The notes under the pieces were generated by a model that was not told where the DNA came from, did not search any database, and saw nothing but the letters and a program-made list of their open reading frames with translations. Both the position numbers and the translations under genes were made by a program. Source: Sphingobium sp. (GTDB lineage: Bacteria > Pseudomonadota > Alphaproteobacteria > Sphingomonadales > Sphingomonadaceae). Taken from it: DNA of 64,000 nucleotides. Positions within the stretch are counted from its first letter, which is position 1. Every line of letters starts with the position of its first letter. This document shows, one piece after another, positions 6,489 to 15,660 of the stretch. Location of the stretch: contig NZ_QFOA01000006.1 in the NCBI RefSeq assembly GCF_003248505.1, positions 65,278 to 129,277 of the forward strand, written 5' to 3'.

Positions 6489-7304
6489 CTATTTCCAAAC
6501 TCGCGCCTCTCCGGCGGCTTCCGCCCGTTTGAGGGCGGCCTCCAGCGCGGGATCGATCGCTCTCCGGCCCAGCGGGGCCGCCTGGGGCGCAGGGCTGGCA
6601 GGGGTGGGGGTTTTTGCCGCGCGGCGGCGGCGCGCCTCCCGGAGGTTCAGGAAGCGCGCTTTCACAGCCTTCCCGGCATCGCCGACGGCGCGGCCGAGGC
6701 GACCGATGTCGAAGTGGTAGGCGTTCGTGGCCTGGACGCGTTGCGGCCCGGCCTCGCCCACATTGGTGGTCCGTTCGCTTCGCCGCACCCAGTCGAGGAA
6801 GCCATGTTCGCGCAGGCGCTTCAGCGCGTCGACGACAGCGTTCTTCGACAGTGCCGTTAGCTTCATCAAAGCTGTGATCGCTGGATCGCATTTACCGGAT
6901 TTGAAATCGGTACATTTGTATAGCATCGTTTCTAGAACACGTATTCCGTTAGCCATCAGCGGGCTGCGCTCGCCCTTCTTCTTGTGGACCAGGTCATATT
7001 CCTTCGCCGCGCGGAGCCAGTCATCGGCCCATGCGAGCCCGCCCGCCTTCGTCCCGTCCGCGATCGGGCGGAAGACGTCCGCCTGTCGGCTGTCCACGTC
7101 GAAACTGTGCCGCCAGACGGGGTCCGCGCCGCGGCGCTTGCCCCCCAGCTTGCCGCCCGCATCCCTGAGGAGCTTGCGCGTATCGCGAGCAATTGCGCGC
7201 GCGTCGGCAGCGGCGCTCATGCGCAGGATGTCCGGCAAAATATTGAGGCATTGAGCCCAAGGTGACATGACCGCCCGCACGAGTGATTCGCGCGATGCCC
7301 CCAT
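6489..7304 (-). CDS. Winged-helix replication-protein-like protein
   Basis: A protein of up to 271 residues. The middle contains a DNA-binding winged helix: CDPAITALMKLTALSKNAVV, then DALKRLREHGFLDWVRR, the pattern of MarR/RepA-like winged helices. The N-terminal part (IARDTRKLLRDAGG, GKRRGADPVWRHSFDVDSRQ) resembles proteins annotated as plasmid or phage replication initiators in alphaproteobacteria. That match is from memory and not checked. The C-terminus is Ala/Arg-rich and probably disordered. Several Met codons precede residue 28, so the start is uncertain. It lies next to the tRNA-Thr at the edge of the accessory block. Confidence 0.55.
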   Translation of the reverse strand: MGASRESLVRAVMSPWAQCLNILPDILRMSAAADARAIARDTRKLLRDAGGKLGGKRRGADPVWRHSFDVDSRQADVFRPIADGTKAGGLAWADDWLRAAKEYDLVHKKKGERSPLMANGIRVLETMLYKCTDFKSGKCDPAITALMKLTALSKNAVVDALKRLREHGFLDWVRRSERTTNVGEAGPQRVQATNAYHFDIGRLGRAVGDAGKAVKARFLNLREARRRRAAKTPTPASPAPQAAPLGRRAIDPALEAALKRAEAAGEARVWK

Positions 7305-7378
7305 TGATTCTTACACTGCTCGAGCACAAAATGCCCCCTTGTCAGTGCAAGACAGCCCTTAAAGGGCTTTAATGGCGG

Positions 7379-7450
<72 letters not shown>

Positions 7451-7476
7451 GCGCCATGTCGGCTGGCCCCTTACTA

Positions 7477-8349
7477 TCAGATCACGCCAAAGGTCCAGCC
7501 CTCCGTGCACGCAATCTGTCGCGTCAGCGCAGGAGGATTCCACAAGGCAGGATCGTCGGCGACATGGCGCAGCCACGCCGTGGTCAGGATCGCGTCCGTG
7601 GAATGGTCGTCATAGCGGGGAAGCGGGCTGTGCGGTACGCTGCCGAAGGCTGCGAGGGCGGTGTCGAGCGAAACCCCATCTCGCATCTTCGACCGGCCCT
7701 TCGGCAGAAGCGCGGCGCGGGCGGCGAGCGCGGTGTAGATTTCGACGATCAGCGGCCCCACCTCCGGCACCGGGTCGAAGGGCCAGACGGGCACCTTCCC
7801 CCGCAGCCGGTGGAGCGTGCGCATTCCGGTAAGGCTCGATTTTCCTACCTGCGCCGCTCCGACGAGGTTGAAGCAACTATAGGGGGACAGGCCCATCGCC
7901 GCCTGCCCGGTTTCGCACACGCGCAGCCGACCGCGGCCCACAGGGAACAGGTCGCCGCAATCGCGTAACTGGCGGAAATGCCGCTTGACCTCCGCATGGC
8001 TCAGCAAGCTGCCGACCGAAAGATGCGGGTCGTTTTGGGCCATGGCCTCCACCATCGCCCATAATCGCTTCGCATCGCCGGGTGATTCGTCCCATCCGGG
8101 GAAATAGCTGCCATGGTCGAGGAAGGGGAAGGCGGGCGAGAGGTCCAGGCCGATGAGCAGGCGCGTGCGAGCCTGCGCGTGGGCGCCGAGCCAGTCGGTG
8201 ATCCCCTGCCGGGTCCATCCGCGATCCGGGCGGAGCAGTATAGGTGCGCGGTCGTCGCGCTTGGCGATGGCGAGCGCCAGCCCCCTGGGATGCTCGACCG
8301 CTTCGCCCGACCAGTCGATAACGGCGAAATGGTCGAATCGCGGCGTCAC
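7477..8349 (-). CDS. Conserved hypothetical protein, possible RNase H-like fold
   Basis: A 290-residue protein starting at GTG 8349, which overlaps the rarA stop as GTGA. The frame upstream of that is only the shadow of rarA. It opens with FDHFAVIDWSGE, followed by strands and LLIGLDLSPAFPF. The two Asp-ending strands (VIDWSG, IGLDLS) recall RNase H-like folds, and the late RYDDHSTDAILTTAWL segment supplies further acidic residues, as in DUF429-type proteins. That fold is an inference. It is probably co-transcribed with rarA and is the last gene before the tRNA-Thr. Confidence 0.6.
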   Translation of the reverse strand: MTPRFDHFAVIDWSGEAVEHPRGLALAIAKRDDRAPILLRPDRGWTRQGITDWLGAHAQARTRLLIGLDLSPAFPFLDHGSYFPGWDESPGDAKRLWAMVEAMAQNDPHLSVGSLLSHAEVKRHFRQLRDCGDLFPVGRGRLRVCETGQAAMGLSPYSCFNLVGAAQVGKSSLTGMRTLHRLRGKVPVWPFDPVPEVGPLIVEIYTALAARAALLPKGRSKMRDGVSLDTALAAFGSVPHSPLPRYDDHSTDAILTTAWLRHVADDPALWNPPALTRQIACTEGWTFGVI

Positions 8350-9665
8350 TCCGACCGGCGTTCGGCGCGCAGCCGGTTCCAATAGGCGATGCGTTCGGCC
8401 ACCCGCGCTTCGTAACCGCGGTCGGTCGGCGCGTAGAAGGTCTGCGGCGTCATCTCGTCCGGCCAATAGTTCGCGCCCGAAAATCCTTCTTCGGTATCGT
8501 GGTCATATCGATAGCCCTTGCCGTAGCCGACCTGCTTCATCAGCTTCGTGGGCGCGTTCACGATATTCATCGGCGGCATCAACGATCCGGTTTCCCGCGC
8601 CGAACGGAACGACGCCTTCATCGCTGCGTAGGCGGCATTCGATTTGGGCGCGGTCGCGCAATAGAGGCACGCCTGCACGATCGCCAGTTCCCCTTCGGGA
8701 GAGCCGAGAAATTCATAGGCATCCTTGGCGGCGAGGCATTGCACCACCGCCTGCGGATCGGCGAGGCCGATGTCCTCCGTCGCGAAGCGGACGAGGCGGC
8801 GCAGCACGTAGAGCGGCTCCTCGCCCGCCGTCAGCATTCGCGCGAGATAATAGAGCGCCGCCTGCGGATCGGACCCGCGCAACGACTTATGCAGCGCGGA
8901 GATGAGGTTGTAATGCCCCTCCCGATCCTTGTCGTAGACCGCGACCCGGCGATGAAGCAGCGCCGACAGCCCGGCGGGGTCGAGCGGATCGGCGATGTCG
9001 ATGGCATAGAGCGTTTCGACCTGGTTGAGGAGAAAGCGCCCGTCGCCGTCCGCGCTCGCCAGCAACGCTTCCCGCGCGGCGGGGTCGAGGGGGAGGGGGC
9101 GCTGCACCAGCGCCTCTGCGCGGTCGAGCAGCAGGCCGAGCGCTGCGGCGTCGAGGCGGCGCAGGATCAGCACCTGCGCGCGGGAGAGCAGGGCTGCGTT
9201 CAGTTCGAAGCTGGGATTTTCGGTCGTCGCACCGACAAGCGTGACGGTGCCGTCTTCGACGAAGGGCAGGAAACTATCCTGCTGCGCGCGGTTGAAGCGA
9301 TGGATTTCATCCACGAAGAGCAGGGTCTTTTCCCCCCGCCGCGCATGGTCCCTGGCAGCGGCGAAGACCTTCTTGAGGTCGGCGACGCCGGAAAAGACGG
9401 CGGAGATCGGTTCGAACCGCATCCCCACGGCATCGGCGAGCAGGCGGGAGATCGTCGTCTTGCCGGTACCGGGCGGTCCCCAGAAGACGATCGAGGACAG
9501 GCGCCCCGCCGCGACCATCCTGCCGATCGCGCCGTCCGGGCCGGTCAGATGCTCCTGCCCGACCACATCGGCGAGCGTGCGAGGGCGCAGGCGGTCGGCG
9601 AGGGGCGCTGTATCCGCGCCGTCGTCGGTGCCGGGAGGTTCGTCGGGCGCGAAAAGATCAGGCAT
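8346..9665 (-). CDS. rarA: Replication-associated recombination protein A (AAA+ ATPase)
   Basis: A 439-residue RarA/MgsA protein, a clamp-loader-like AAA+ ATPase that acts at stalled replication forks. Walker A is GPPGTGKTT, Walker B is LLFVDEIHRF, sensor 1 is GATTENPSFELN, and the C-terminal MgsA domain has the usual NIVNAPTKLMKQVGYGKGY. The N-terminal PLADRLRPRTLADVVGQEHL is family-typical. ATG 9665 (MPDLF) is chosen; upstream codons are Arg/Pro-rich and atypical. The downstream gene overlaps by 4 bases, and the glycosyltransferase gene ends 26 bases upstream, so the three may form an operon. Confidence 0.93.
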   Translation of the reverse strand: MPDLFAPDEPPGTDDGADTAPLADRLRPRTLADVVGQEHLTGPDGAIGRMVAAGRLSSIVFWGPPGTGKTTISRLLADAVGMRFEPISAVFSGVADLKKVFAAARDHARRGEKTLLFVDEIHRFNRAQQDSFLPFVEDGTVTLVGATTENPSFELNAALLSRAQVLILRRLDAAALGLLLDRAEALVQRPLPLDPAAREALLASADGDGRFLLNQVETLYAIDIADPLDPAGLSALLHRRVAVYDKDREGHYNLISALHKSLRGSDPQAALYYLARMLTAGEEPLYVLRRLVRFATEDIGLADPQAVVQCLAAKDAYEFLGSPEGELAIVQACLYCATAPKSNAAYAAMKASFRSARETGSLMPPMNIVNAPTKLMKQVGYGKGYRYDHDTEEGFSGANYWPDEMTPQTFYAPTDRGYEARVAERIAYWNRLRAERRSE

Positions 9666-9691
9666 CTTTGGCGATATAGGATGGCGCGCGG

Positions 9692-10870
9692 TCAGGGAAC
9701 AGGGCTGGACCGGGGCGCAAGGCCCTGCGCGCGCTGACGGATGACACGCAAATAGGTATCGACGAGCGCCTGGTTGACCTGATCCCACCCGTTGCGTTCG
9801 GCGCGCGCCTGCGCGGCCCTGCCCGCGTCGGCGCGGGCGCCGGCATCGGTGCAATAGGCCTGAAGCGCATCGGCGAAGGCCCCGATCGCGCCGGGGCGGA
9901 TTAGGCGGCCTGTCACGCCCTGCGTCACGAGGCTTTCGCTGCCGGTCGCGCGCGCGGCAACGGTGGGCAGACCGCAGGCCATCGCCTCCAGCGTCACGTT
10001 GCCGAATGTTTCGGTGACCGACGGGTTGAAGAGCATGTCCATGCTGGCAACGGCACGGCCCAGGTCGGGGCCTTTCTGAAAGCCGGTGAATACCGCGTCC
10101 GGCAGGCGATTTTCAAACCACTGGCGGGCGGGGCCCTCCCCCACCACCAGCACCTTGTGCCGGACGCCGCGTGCGGTGAGTTGGTCGATGGTGTCGGAAA
10201 AGACGTCCAGCCCCTTTTCCATCACCAGTCGACCGATGAACCCGATGACCGGCACGTCGTCCGCGATCCCGAGTGCCTGCCGCCAGCCAAGGTCGCGGCG
10301 AGCCGGGTTGAAGATGTCGCGGTCGATGCCGCGCGTCCAGATGCCGACATCGTAGCTCATCCGCTGGTCGCGCAGCAATTGCGCCATCGAATCGGACGGC
10401 GCGACGATGGCGTCGCAGCGGCGATAGAAACGGCGCAGCATCGATTCGACCAGCGGCTCGAGGAAGGCGAGGCCATAATAGCGCGGATAGGTTTCGAACC
10501 GCGTGTGGACCGATGCGACGGTCGGCAGATTATTGTCCCGAGCCCAAGTGACGGCGCGGTGGCCCAGCGGGTCGGGGCTCGACACATGGACGAGATTGGG
10601 CGTGAAGGCGTGCAAGTCCTTTCTGAGCGCCCCCGACAGCCGGTAAGGAACGCGATATTCCTTGCGCCCCGGCACGGCGAAGGACGGCGCGCTTACCAGA
10701 TCGCCCGCCGGTTCGAAGGCCGGAGTGGTGACGGTCGGCGAATAGACGCGCACCGCCGCGCCCTGGCTCAGCAGATAGCCCACGAAGCGGTTAAGCGCCT
10801 GGTTCGCGCCATCGCGCACATAGTTGTAATTGCCGCTGAAGAGCGCGACCCGCAGACCCGTGACATCCAT
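9692..10870 (-). CDS. GT4-family glycosyltransferase
   Basis: A 392-residue GT-B glycosyltransferase. The N-terminal Rossmann domain opens with VALFSGNYNYVRDGANQALN, a form seen in GT4 enzymes of the mannosyl/sulfoquinovosyl transferase group. The C-terminal donor domain has VIGFIGRLVMEKGLDV, then FNPSVTETFGNVTLEAMACG with the E-x7-E motif for the nucleotide sugar. It probably makes a glycolipid or cell-surface glycan at the inner membrane. Donor and acceptor cannot be read from sequence. Start ATG 10870 (MDVTGLRVALF) follows a non-coding-looking upstream frame. Confidence 0.85.
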   Translation of the reverse strand: MDVTGLRVALFSGNYNYVRDGANQALNRFVGYLLSQGAAVRVYSPTVTTPAFEPAGDLVSAPSFAVPGRKEYRVPYRLSGALRKDLHAFTPNLVHVSSPDPLGHRAVTWARDNNLPTVASVHTRFETYPRYYGLAFLEPLVESMLRRFYRRCDAIVAPSDSMAQLLRDQRMSYDVGIWTRGIDRDIFNPARRDLGWRQALGIADDVPVIGFIGRLVMEKGLDVFSDTIDQLTARGVRHKVLVVGEGPARQWFENRLPDAVFTGFQKGPDLGRAVASMDMLFNPSVTETFGNVTLEAMACGLPTVAARATGSESLVTQGVTGRLIRPGAIGAFADALQAYCTDAGARADAGRAAQARAERNGWDQVNQALVDTYLRVIRQRAQGLAPRSSPVP

Positions 10871-10979
10871 CAGCCGCCCCTTAACGCAGGATTGGGTAAA
10901 ACCCAAGAAAGCAAGAAGGCCGCCACTTGCACGCAATAGGCCGTCGCGTCACCTGTACGAACATGGCATGGCGCAGCGC

Positions 10980-11633
10980 ATGACGACCCCTTTCATGAGT
11001 GTCGAGGCCCTGCTGGTGGGCATGCCGCGCCCCTTTCGCGGAAAGGATCACAGCGCCATCGCCAAGCAGCCGGTAGCAGGCCCGGTCCGCATTGCATGGG
11101 ATGGCTTTGCGGGCGATGCCGTTGCCGACCGCATCCATCATGGCGGCTGGGACAAGGCGATCCACCTTTATCCGCAGGACCATTATGGCTGGTGGCTCGA
11201 CCGGCGGCCCGGCGATCCGCTGCTCGCCGCTCCCGGCGCCTTCGGGGAGAATGTGGCGTCGCGGGGAATGACCGAGGAAGACATTTGCCTGGGCGACCGC
11301 TTTTCGCTCGGCACCGCCATCGTCGAGGTCAGCCACGGGCGGCAGCCCTGCTGGAAGCTCGACCACCGGTTCGGCGGGCGTGACGTGATGGCGACGATCA
11401 TCAAGACGGCGCGCTGCGGCGTTTATTTTCGCGTCGTCCGCGAGGGGGAAGCGCAGGCGGGCGGGCGGATGGAACTGCTGGAGAGGCCTTTGCCGGACTG
11501 GAGCGTGGCGCGCCTTTTCCGCCTGCTGATCGGCGGAGGGCACCGGCACGATCCCGACGCTGTGCGCCAGCTGGCCGATATGAAGCTGCTGGCCGAAATA
11601 TGGCGCGACCGGGCGCGCAAGCTTTCGATCTAA
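10980..11633 (+). CDS. MOSC domain protein, YiiM-like
   Basis: A MOSC (molybdenum cofactor sulfurase C-terminal) protein of about 217 residues. The domain shows AIAKQPVAGPVRI, GDAVADRIHHGGWDKAIHLYP, GAFGENVASRGM and SHGRQPCWKLDHRFG, with the conserved Cys in GRQPCWKL. A C-terminal 3-alpha region (LPDWSVARLFRLLIGG) follows. YiiM-type proteins act in molybdenum-dependent detoxification of N-hydroxylated compounds in the cytoplasm. The start is uncertain: ATGs at 10968, 10980 and 10995 are all in frame and none has a clear ribosome-binding site. Divergent from the glycosyltransferase. Confidence 0.85.
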   Translation: MTTPFMSVEALLVGMPRPFRGKDHSAIAKQPVAGPVRIAWDGFAGDAVADRIHHGGWDKAIHLYPQDHYGWWLDRRPGDPLLAAPGAFGENVASRGMTEEDICLGDRFSLGTAIVEVSHGRQPCWKLDHRFGGRDVMATIIKTARCGVYFRVVREGEAQAGGRMELLERPLPDWSVARLFRLLIGGGHRHDPDAVRQLADMKLLAEIWRDRARKLSI

Positions 11634-11705
11634 GGCGCCGGGTGAAGGAGTGCCGGGCCGCCATGCCACTGGCGCCGGGCGCGGCGCGTCCCTATAGCCA
11701 CAAAG

Positions 11706-14006
11706 ATGGCATCGACCCAAAAACACAGGAAGCCCGCCAGGGTGCGGCCCGCCGGATTTCCGACCCGCGACCAGATCATCGCTTTCATCGCCGAATCCGA
11801 CACGCCCGCAGGCAAGCGGGAAATCGGAAAGGCGTTCGGGCTCAAGGGGCAGGAGAAGATCGCGCTCAAGGCGTTGCTCAAGGATATGGCGGACGAAGGG
11901 CTGATCGACATCGGCCCGGCGCGCGCTTTCCACAAGATGGGCGGCGTACCCAAGGTCACGGTGTTGCGGATCGTCGACGTCGACGACACGACGCTGATCG
12001 CCACGCCCGAGAAATGGGAGGCCGAAGGGCAGCCCGCGCCGCGCCTGCGCGTGATCGAGCGGGGGAGAAAAGGCGCGTTCACTATCGGCGACCGTATCCT
12101 GGCTCGCACCGAGGAGGCCGGGCGCGGCTGGATCGCGCATCCGATGAAAAAGCTCGCCAAGGCCAGCGAGGAATTGCTGGGCGTGGTGGAGGAGATGGCC
12201 GACGGGAAATTGTGGCTGCGCCCCGTGGACAAGCGCATCCGCAAGGATACGCCGATCAGTGACGTTGGCGAGGCGAAACCGGGCGATCTGGTGCTGGCCG
12301 AACCGCATGGCCGCCCGCCGCGCATTTCGGCGCGGGTGACCGATATATTGGGCGACCCCTTCGCACCGCGCAGCTTCAGTCTGATCGCGATCCACAAGCA
12401 TGGCATTCCCCATGTCTTCCCCGACCGGGCGGAGGAGGAGGCGGAGAAGGCGTCCGTCCTGCCCCTGCATGAGGACAAGCGCGAGGATCTGCGCCATTTG
12501 CCCATCGTCGCCATTGATCCGGTCGATGCGCGCGATCATGACGATGCCGTCTGGGCAACACCCGACGACGATCCCGCCAATCCGGGCGGCTACAAGGCTG
12601 TCGTCGCGATTGCCGATGTCAGCTATTATGTCAGGCCGGGCAGCGCGCTCGACAAGGAAGCGCGCAAGCGAGGCAACAGCGTCTATTTCCCCGACCTCGT
12701 CGTGCCGATGCTGCCGCATCAGCTGTCCTCCGACATGTGCTCGCTGCGGGCGGGGCAGGATCGGGCGGCCATGGCGTGCCACCTGACCGTCAACGCGGAG
12801 GGAAAGGTGACGGCATGGCGCTTTACCCGCGCGGTGATCCGGGTGGCGGCGGTGCTGGCTTATGAGGATGCGCAGGCGGCGATCGACGGGCAAAAGGATA
12901 ACGATCTGCTCGAACCGGCGCTGAGGCCGCTCTGGGCCTGCTGGGCGCTGTTGCGCAAGGCGCGGCAGGCGCGCGATCCGCTGGCGCTCGACTTGCCCGA
13001 ACGACGCGTGGTGCTGGACGAGAGAGGGCATATCGTCAGCGTCGCGGTACGTGAACGGCTCGACGCGCACATGCTGATCGAGGATTATATGATCGCCGCC
13101 AACGTCGCGGCGGCCAAGGCGCTGGAGCAGAAGAAGTCCCCGGTCATGTACCGGGTCCACGAACCGCCCAGTCGCGACAAGCTGGTGGCGCTGAAGGACT
13201 ATCTGGCGACCTTCGACATCGCGTTCGCACTGGGGCAGGTGGTGAAGCCGTCGACCTTCAACCAACTGATCGCAAAAGTCGGGGATGCCGAGGAAAAGCC
13301 GCAGATCATGGAGATGATCCTGCGCAGCCAGACCCAGGCCTATTATAGCCCACAGAATATGGGGCATTTCGGGCTGGCGCTGGGCAGTTACGCGCATTTC
13401 ACTTCGCCCATACGCCGCTATGCCGACCTGCTGGTACACCGTGCGCTGGTCGGGGCCTACGGGCTCGAACTTCCCGCGCCCAAGGGGAAGGACATTCCCG
13501 AGCGAACGGCGCTGAGCCAGGACGACTACGAGAATATGGGCCGCGTCGGCGAGATGATATCGGGTCATGAGCGTCGGGCGATGGAGGCCGAGCGCGACAC
13601 GGTCGACCGCTATGTCGCCGCCTACCTCGCCGCGCATGTCGGCGAGGTCATGCCCGCTCGCATCACCGGGGTGCAGAATTTCGGCTTTTTCGCCACGGTC
13701 GAGGGGCTGGGGGGCGACGGGCTGGTGCCGGTGTCGACCATGGGCGCGGAGCATTTCTTCTACGACGAGGCGGGACGCGCGCTTCAGGGCGTTGAGAGCG
13801 GGGATCGCTATACGGTCGGACAAAGGCTGGATTTGCGGCTGGCGGAGGCCGATCCGGTCACCGGGTCGCTCCGCTTCGAACTGCCCGACAGTCCCGCGCC
13901 GCGCGGCGGGCCGATGAAGCGGGACCGCACGCGCCCCGGTACCCGGCGCGGGCGTCCCGCAAACATCCGGCACATGGGATCGAAGCGCGGCAAGCAGAAA
14001 CGGTAG
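11706..14006 (+). CDS. rnr: Ribonuclease R
   Basis: A 766-residue 3'-5' exoribonuclease that degrades structured RNA and acts in RNA quality control. The N-terminal winged helix (about residues 20-75) and cold-shock-like domains are followed by the RNB domain with IDPVDARDHDDAV, holding the metal-binding Asp cluster, and later SPIRRYADLLVHR. A C-terminal S1 domain (GVQNFGFFATVEGLGGDGLV) and a basic tail (SKRGKQKR) end the protein. Length fits the family. The stop lies 2 bases from that of the convergent dioxygenase gene, leaving no room for a separate terminator. Confidence 0.95.
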   Translation: MASTQKHRKPARVRPAGFPTRDQIIAFIAESDTPAGKREIGKAFGLKGQEKIALKALLKDMADEGLIDIGPARAFHKMGGVPKVTVLRIVDVDDTTLIATPEKWEAEGQPAPRLRVIERGRKGAFTIGDRILARTEEAGRGWIAHPMKKLAKASEELLGVVEEMADGKLWLRPVDKRIRKDTPISDVGEAKPGDLVLAEPHGRPPRISARVTDILGDPFAPRSFSLIAIHKHGIPHVFPDRAEEEAEKASVLPLHEDKREDLRHLPIVAIDPVDARDHDDAVWATPDDDPANPGGYKAVVAIADVSYYVRPGSALDKEARKRGNSVYFPDLVVPMLPHQLSSDMCSLRAGQDRAAMACHLTVNAEGKVTAWRFTRAVIRVAAVLAYEDAQAAIDGQKDNDLLEPALRPLWACWALLRKARQARDPLALDLPERRVVLDERGHIVSVAVRERLDAHMLIEDYMIAANVAAAKALEQKKSPVMYRVHEPPSRDKLVALKDYLATFDIAFALGQVVKPSTFNQLIAKVGDAEEKPQIMEMILRSQTQAYYSPQNMGHFGLALGSYAHFTSPIRRYADLLVHRALVGAYGLELPAPKGKDIPERTALSQDDYENMGRVGEMISGHERRAMEAERDTVDRYVAAYLAAHVGEVMPARITGVQNFGFFATVEGLGGDGLVPVSTMGAEHFFYDEAGRALQGVESGDRYTVGQRLDLRLAEADPVTGSLRFELPDSPAPRGGPMKRDRTRPGTRRGRPANIRHMGSKRGKQKR

Positions 14007-14008
14007 CG

Positions 14009-14719
14009 CTATTCCGCCGCCAGCGTGACGACCAGCGCGTCGCGCCAGGCAGGGAGCGCCGGGTCGACCGGGTGTATCGCGGTGACGCCGTGCAGGATGC
14101 GGCGGTCGTCGATCAGCATCGCGTCGCCGGGATCGGTGAGGGTGAATTCGCCCAGCGGCGACCCGTTCGCCGCGCCGATGCGTGTGACGCCCTCGCGCAC
14201 ATTGTGCCGCTCGATCAGCATCACCAGCACATGATCGACGCCGTCGCGGTGCATTCCCTCGGGCGTGGGCTGGCCGCTTTCGGCGGCGCTTGCCTCGATG
14301 CGGAACTGGTGCATTTCGACATGGCGTCGGCGGGAGGGGGACGCTGGGAAACCGGCGTTGCAGAAGGCGAGAATCGCCTGCATCGCGGGCAGCGCGACGG
14401 TGTCGTCCGCCACCGGATCGAACCAGCGCTGCACATCGCCGTTCAGCCGGTTATAATCCCGGCTTTGATAATGGGGCTGGTGCGGCTTGCGGACGAAGCG
14501 CCCCCGATCCAGCGCGAAAGCGGCATGGCGGCGGCGGCGATAGCGCCCACCGTCCGCCATGTAGAGATCGGGACCGAGGTCGTTCCAGCTTGACGCCAGC
14601 GCACGCCACGCGCCGGCGTCGATGGAAAGATGGCGCAGAAGGTCGCGACCCGCGATCCGGGCGTAGCCCTCCATCGCCAGCGACCGGTGGAGGGGGGGAA
14701 GGCAGTCCGTGTCGTTCAT
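14009..14719 (-). CDS. 2OG-Fe dioxygenase family protein
   Basis: A 236-residue protein of the 2OG-Fe_Oxy_2 type (PF10014). The Fe ligands are in GMHRDGVDHV (His-x-Asp), with the distal His in ILHGVTAIHP. HQFRIEAS precedes the HxD as usual, and Arg in the C-terminal half would bind 2-oxoglutarate. Relatives hydroxylate free amino acids such as isoleucine, but the substrate here is unknown. ATG 14719 (MNDTDCL) is chosen because upstream codons look non-coding. It converges on rnr with a 2-base gap. Confidence 0.75.
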   Translation of the reverse strand: MNDTDCLPPLHRSLAMEGYARIAGRDLLRHLSIDAGAWRALASSWNDLGPDLYMADGGRYRRRRHAAFALDRGRFVRKPHQPHYQSRDYNRLNGDVQRWFDPVADDTVALPAMQAILAFCNAGFPASPSRRRHVEMHQFRIEASAAESGQPTPEGMHRDGVDHVLVMLIERHNVREGVTRIGAANGSPLGEFTLTDPGDAMLIDDRRILHGVTAIHPVDPALPAWRDALVVTLAAE

Positions 14720-14777
14720 CGCGTCATCCTTATGCCGATGAAGAAACGAACGGCAGGGCCGCTTTCCCCACGGTGGA

Positions 14778-15557
14778 TCAGGCGATGGTGGGGACGATGC
14801 CGCCTTCCACCCGGAGCGCAGCGCCGTTGGTCGCGGCGGCAAGCGGGCTGGCGAGGTAGGCGACCATGGCGGCGACCTCATCCGCTTCGATCAATCGCCC
14901 GATGAGCGAAAGCGGGCGCAGGGCGGTGAAGAATTCCGCTTCCCGATCCGCCTCGGGCGCGTCCTTGTCGGCGACGACCGAGCGGATGAAGTCGACGATC
15001 CCCTCCGACCGGGTCGGTCCGGGCAGGACGCTGTTCACCGTGACGCCGGTTCCGCGAGTCTGTTCGGCAAGGCCGCGCGAGATGGAAAGCTGGGCCGACT
15101 TGGTCATGCCGTAGTGGATCATTTCCGGCGGAGGCAGGAGGCCGCTTTCGCTGGCGATGAAGAGGATGCGGCCCCAATCGGCTTTCAGCATCCGGGGAAA
15201 ATAATGGCGGGCGAGGCGCGCACCGCTCACGACATTGACTTCGAACAGGCGATGCCAGTCATCGTCGCTGATCTGGGCGAAGTCCTTCGCTTCGTAGATA
15301 CCGAGATTATTGATGAGGATGTCGGTGTCCGGGACCGCCGCGATGAGCGTGGCAGCCCCTTGCGCCGTCGCAGGATCGGCCAGCACCGGGTTCACCGCGC
15401 CGCCGATTTGGGTCGCTGCCGCATCGAGTTTGGCGCGGTTGCGACCGGTGACGGTGACGGCGACGCCCTCCTGCGACAGGCGCTGGGCGATGGCGAGGCC
15501 GATGCCGGCGGTGGAGCCGGTAACGATGGCGGTCTTGCCGGCGAGCTTGAGGTCCAT
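14778..15557 (-). CDS. Short-chain dehydrogenase/reductase (SDR)
   Basis: A 259-residue classical SDR. The cofactor motif TGSTAGIG is near the N-terminus, NNLG replaces the usual NNAG, the catalytic Ser lies in SESG, and the YxxxK pair is in YGMTKSA. Length and order match the family. The Thr/Ser after the first Gly, with no acidic residue evident at the end of strand 2 (TGRNRAKL), favours NADP, but this is weak evidence. The substrate is unknown. Divergent from a LysR regulator 103 bases away, which probably controls it. Start ATG 15557. Confidence 0.85.
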   Translation of the reverse strand: MDLKLAGKTAIVTGSTAGIGLAIAQRLSQEGVAVTVTGRNRAKLDAAATQIGGAVNPVLADPATAQGAATLIAAVPDTDILINNLGIYEAKDFAQISDDDWHRLFEVNVVSGARLARHYFPRMLKADWGRILFIASESGLLPPPEMIHYGMTKSAQLSISRGLAEQTRGTGVTVNSVLPGPTRSEGIVDFIRSVVADKDAPEADREAEFFTALRPLSLIGRLIEADEVAAMVAYLASPLAAATNGAALRVEGGIVPTIA

Positions 15558-15572
15558 GGGCTTTCCTTCCTC

Positions 15573-15599
15573 ATAAAGAGACAGCGATGTGGACAACAG
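15573..15599. repeat. Short repeat shared with the trxA-side hairpin
   Basis: The SDR leader contains a segment whose core GACAGCGATGTGGACA also occurs, inverted, at 58606-58621. Over 22 bases (ATAAAG to GGACA) only one position differs. Both copies are intergenic. I cannot tell whether it is a mobile repeat, a protein site or coincidence, but 21/22 is unlikely by chance. Confidence 0.5.
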
Positions 15600-15660
15600 A
15601 TAGCATGTGTGAAATTGATGATTAGAGGGACGTAATGAACTTCAGAAGTGAATCCGGCGC

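Noticed and set aside
6403..6720. A + strand ORF opposite the Rep-like gene
   Set aside because: The Ala/Arg-rich translation is antisense to the C-terminus of the 6489-7304 gene and has no recognisable features.
10881..13973. A 1030-codon open frame on the - strand
   Set aside because: It is antisense to rnr and the MOSC gene over its whole length; the composition (Arg/His/Asp-rich) is that of an antisense shadow in high-GC DNA.
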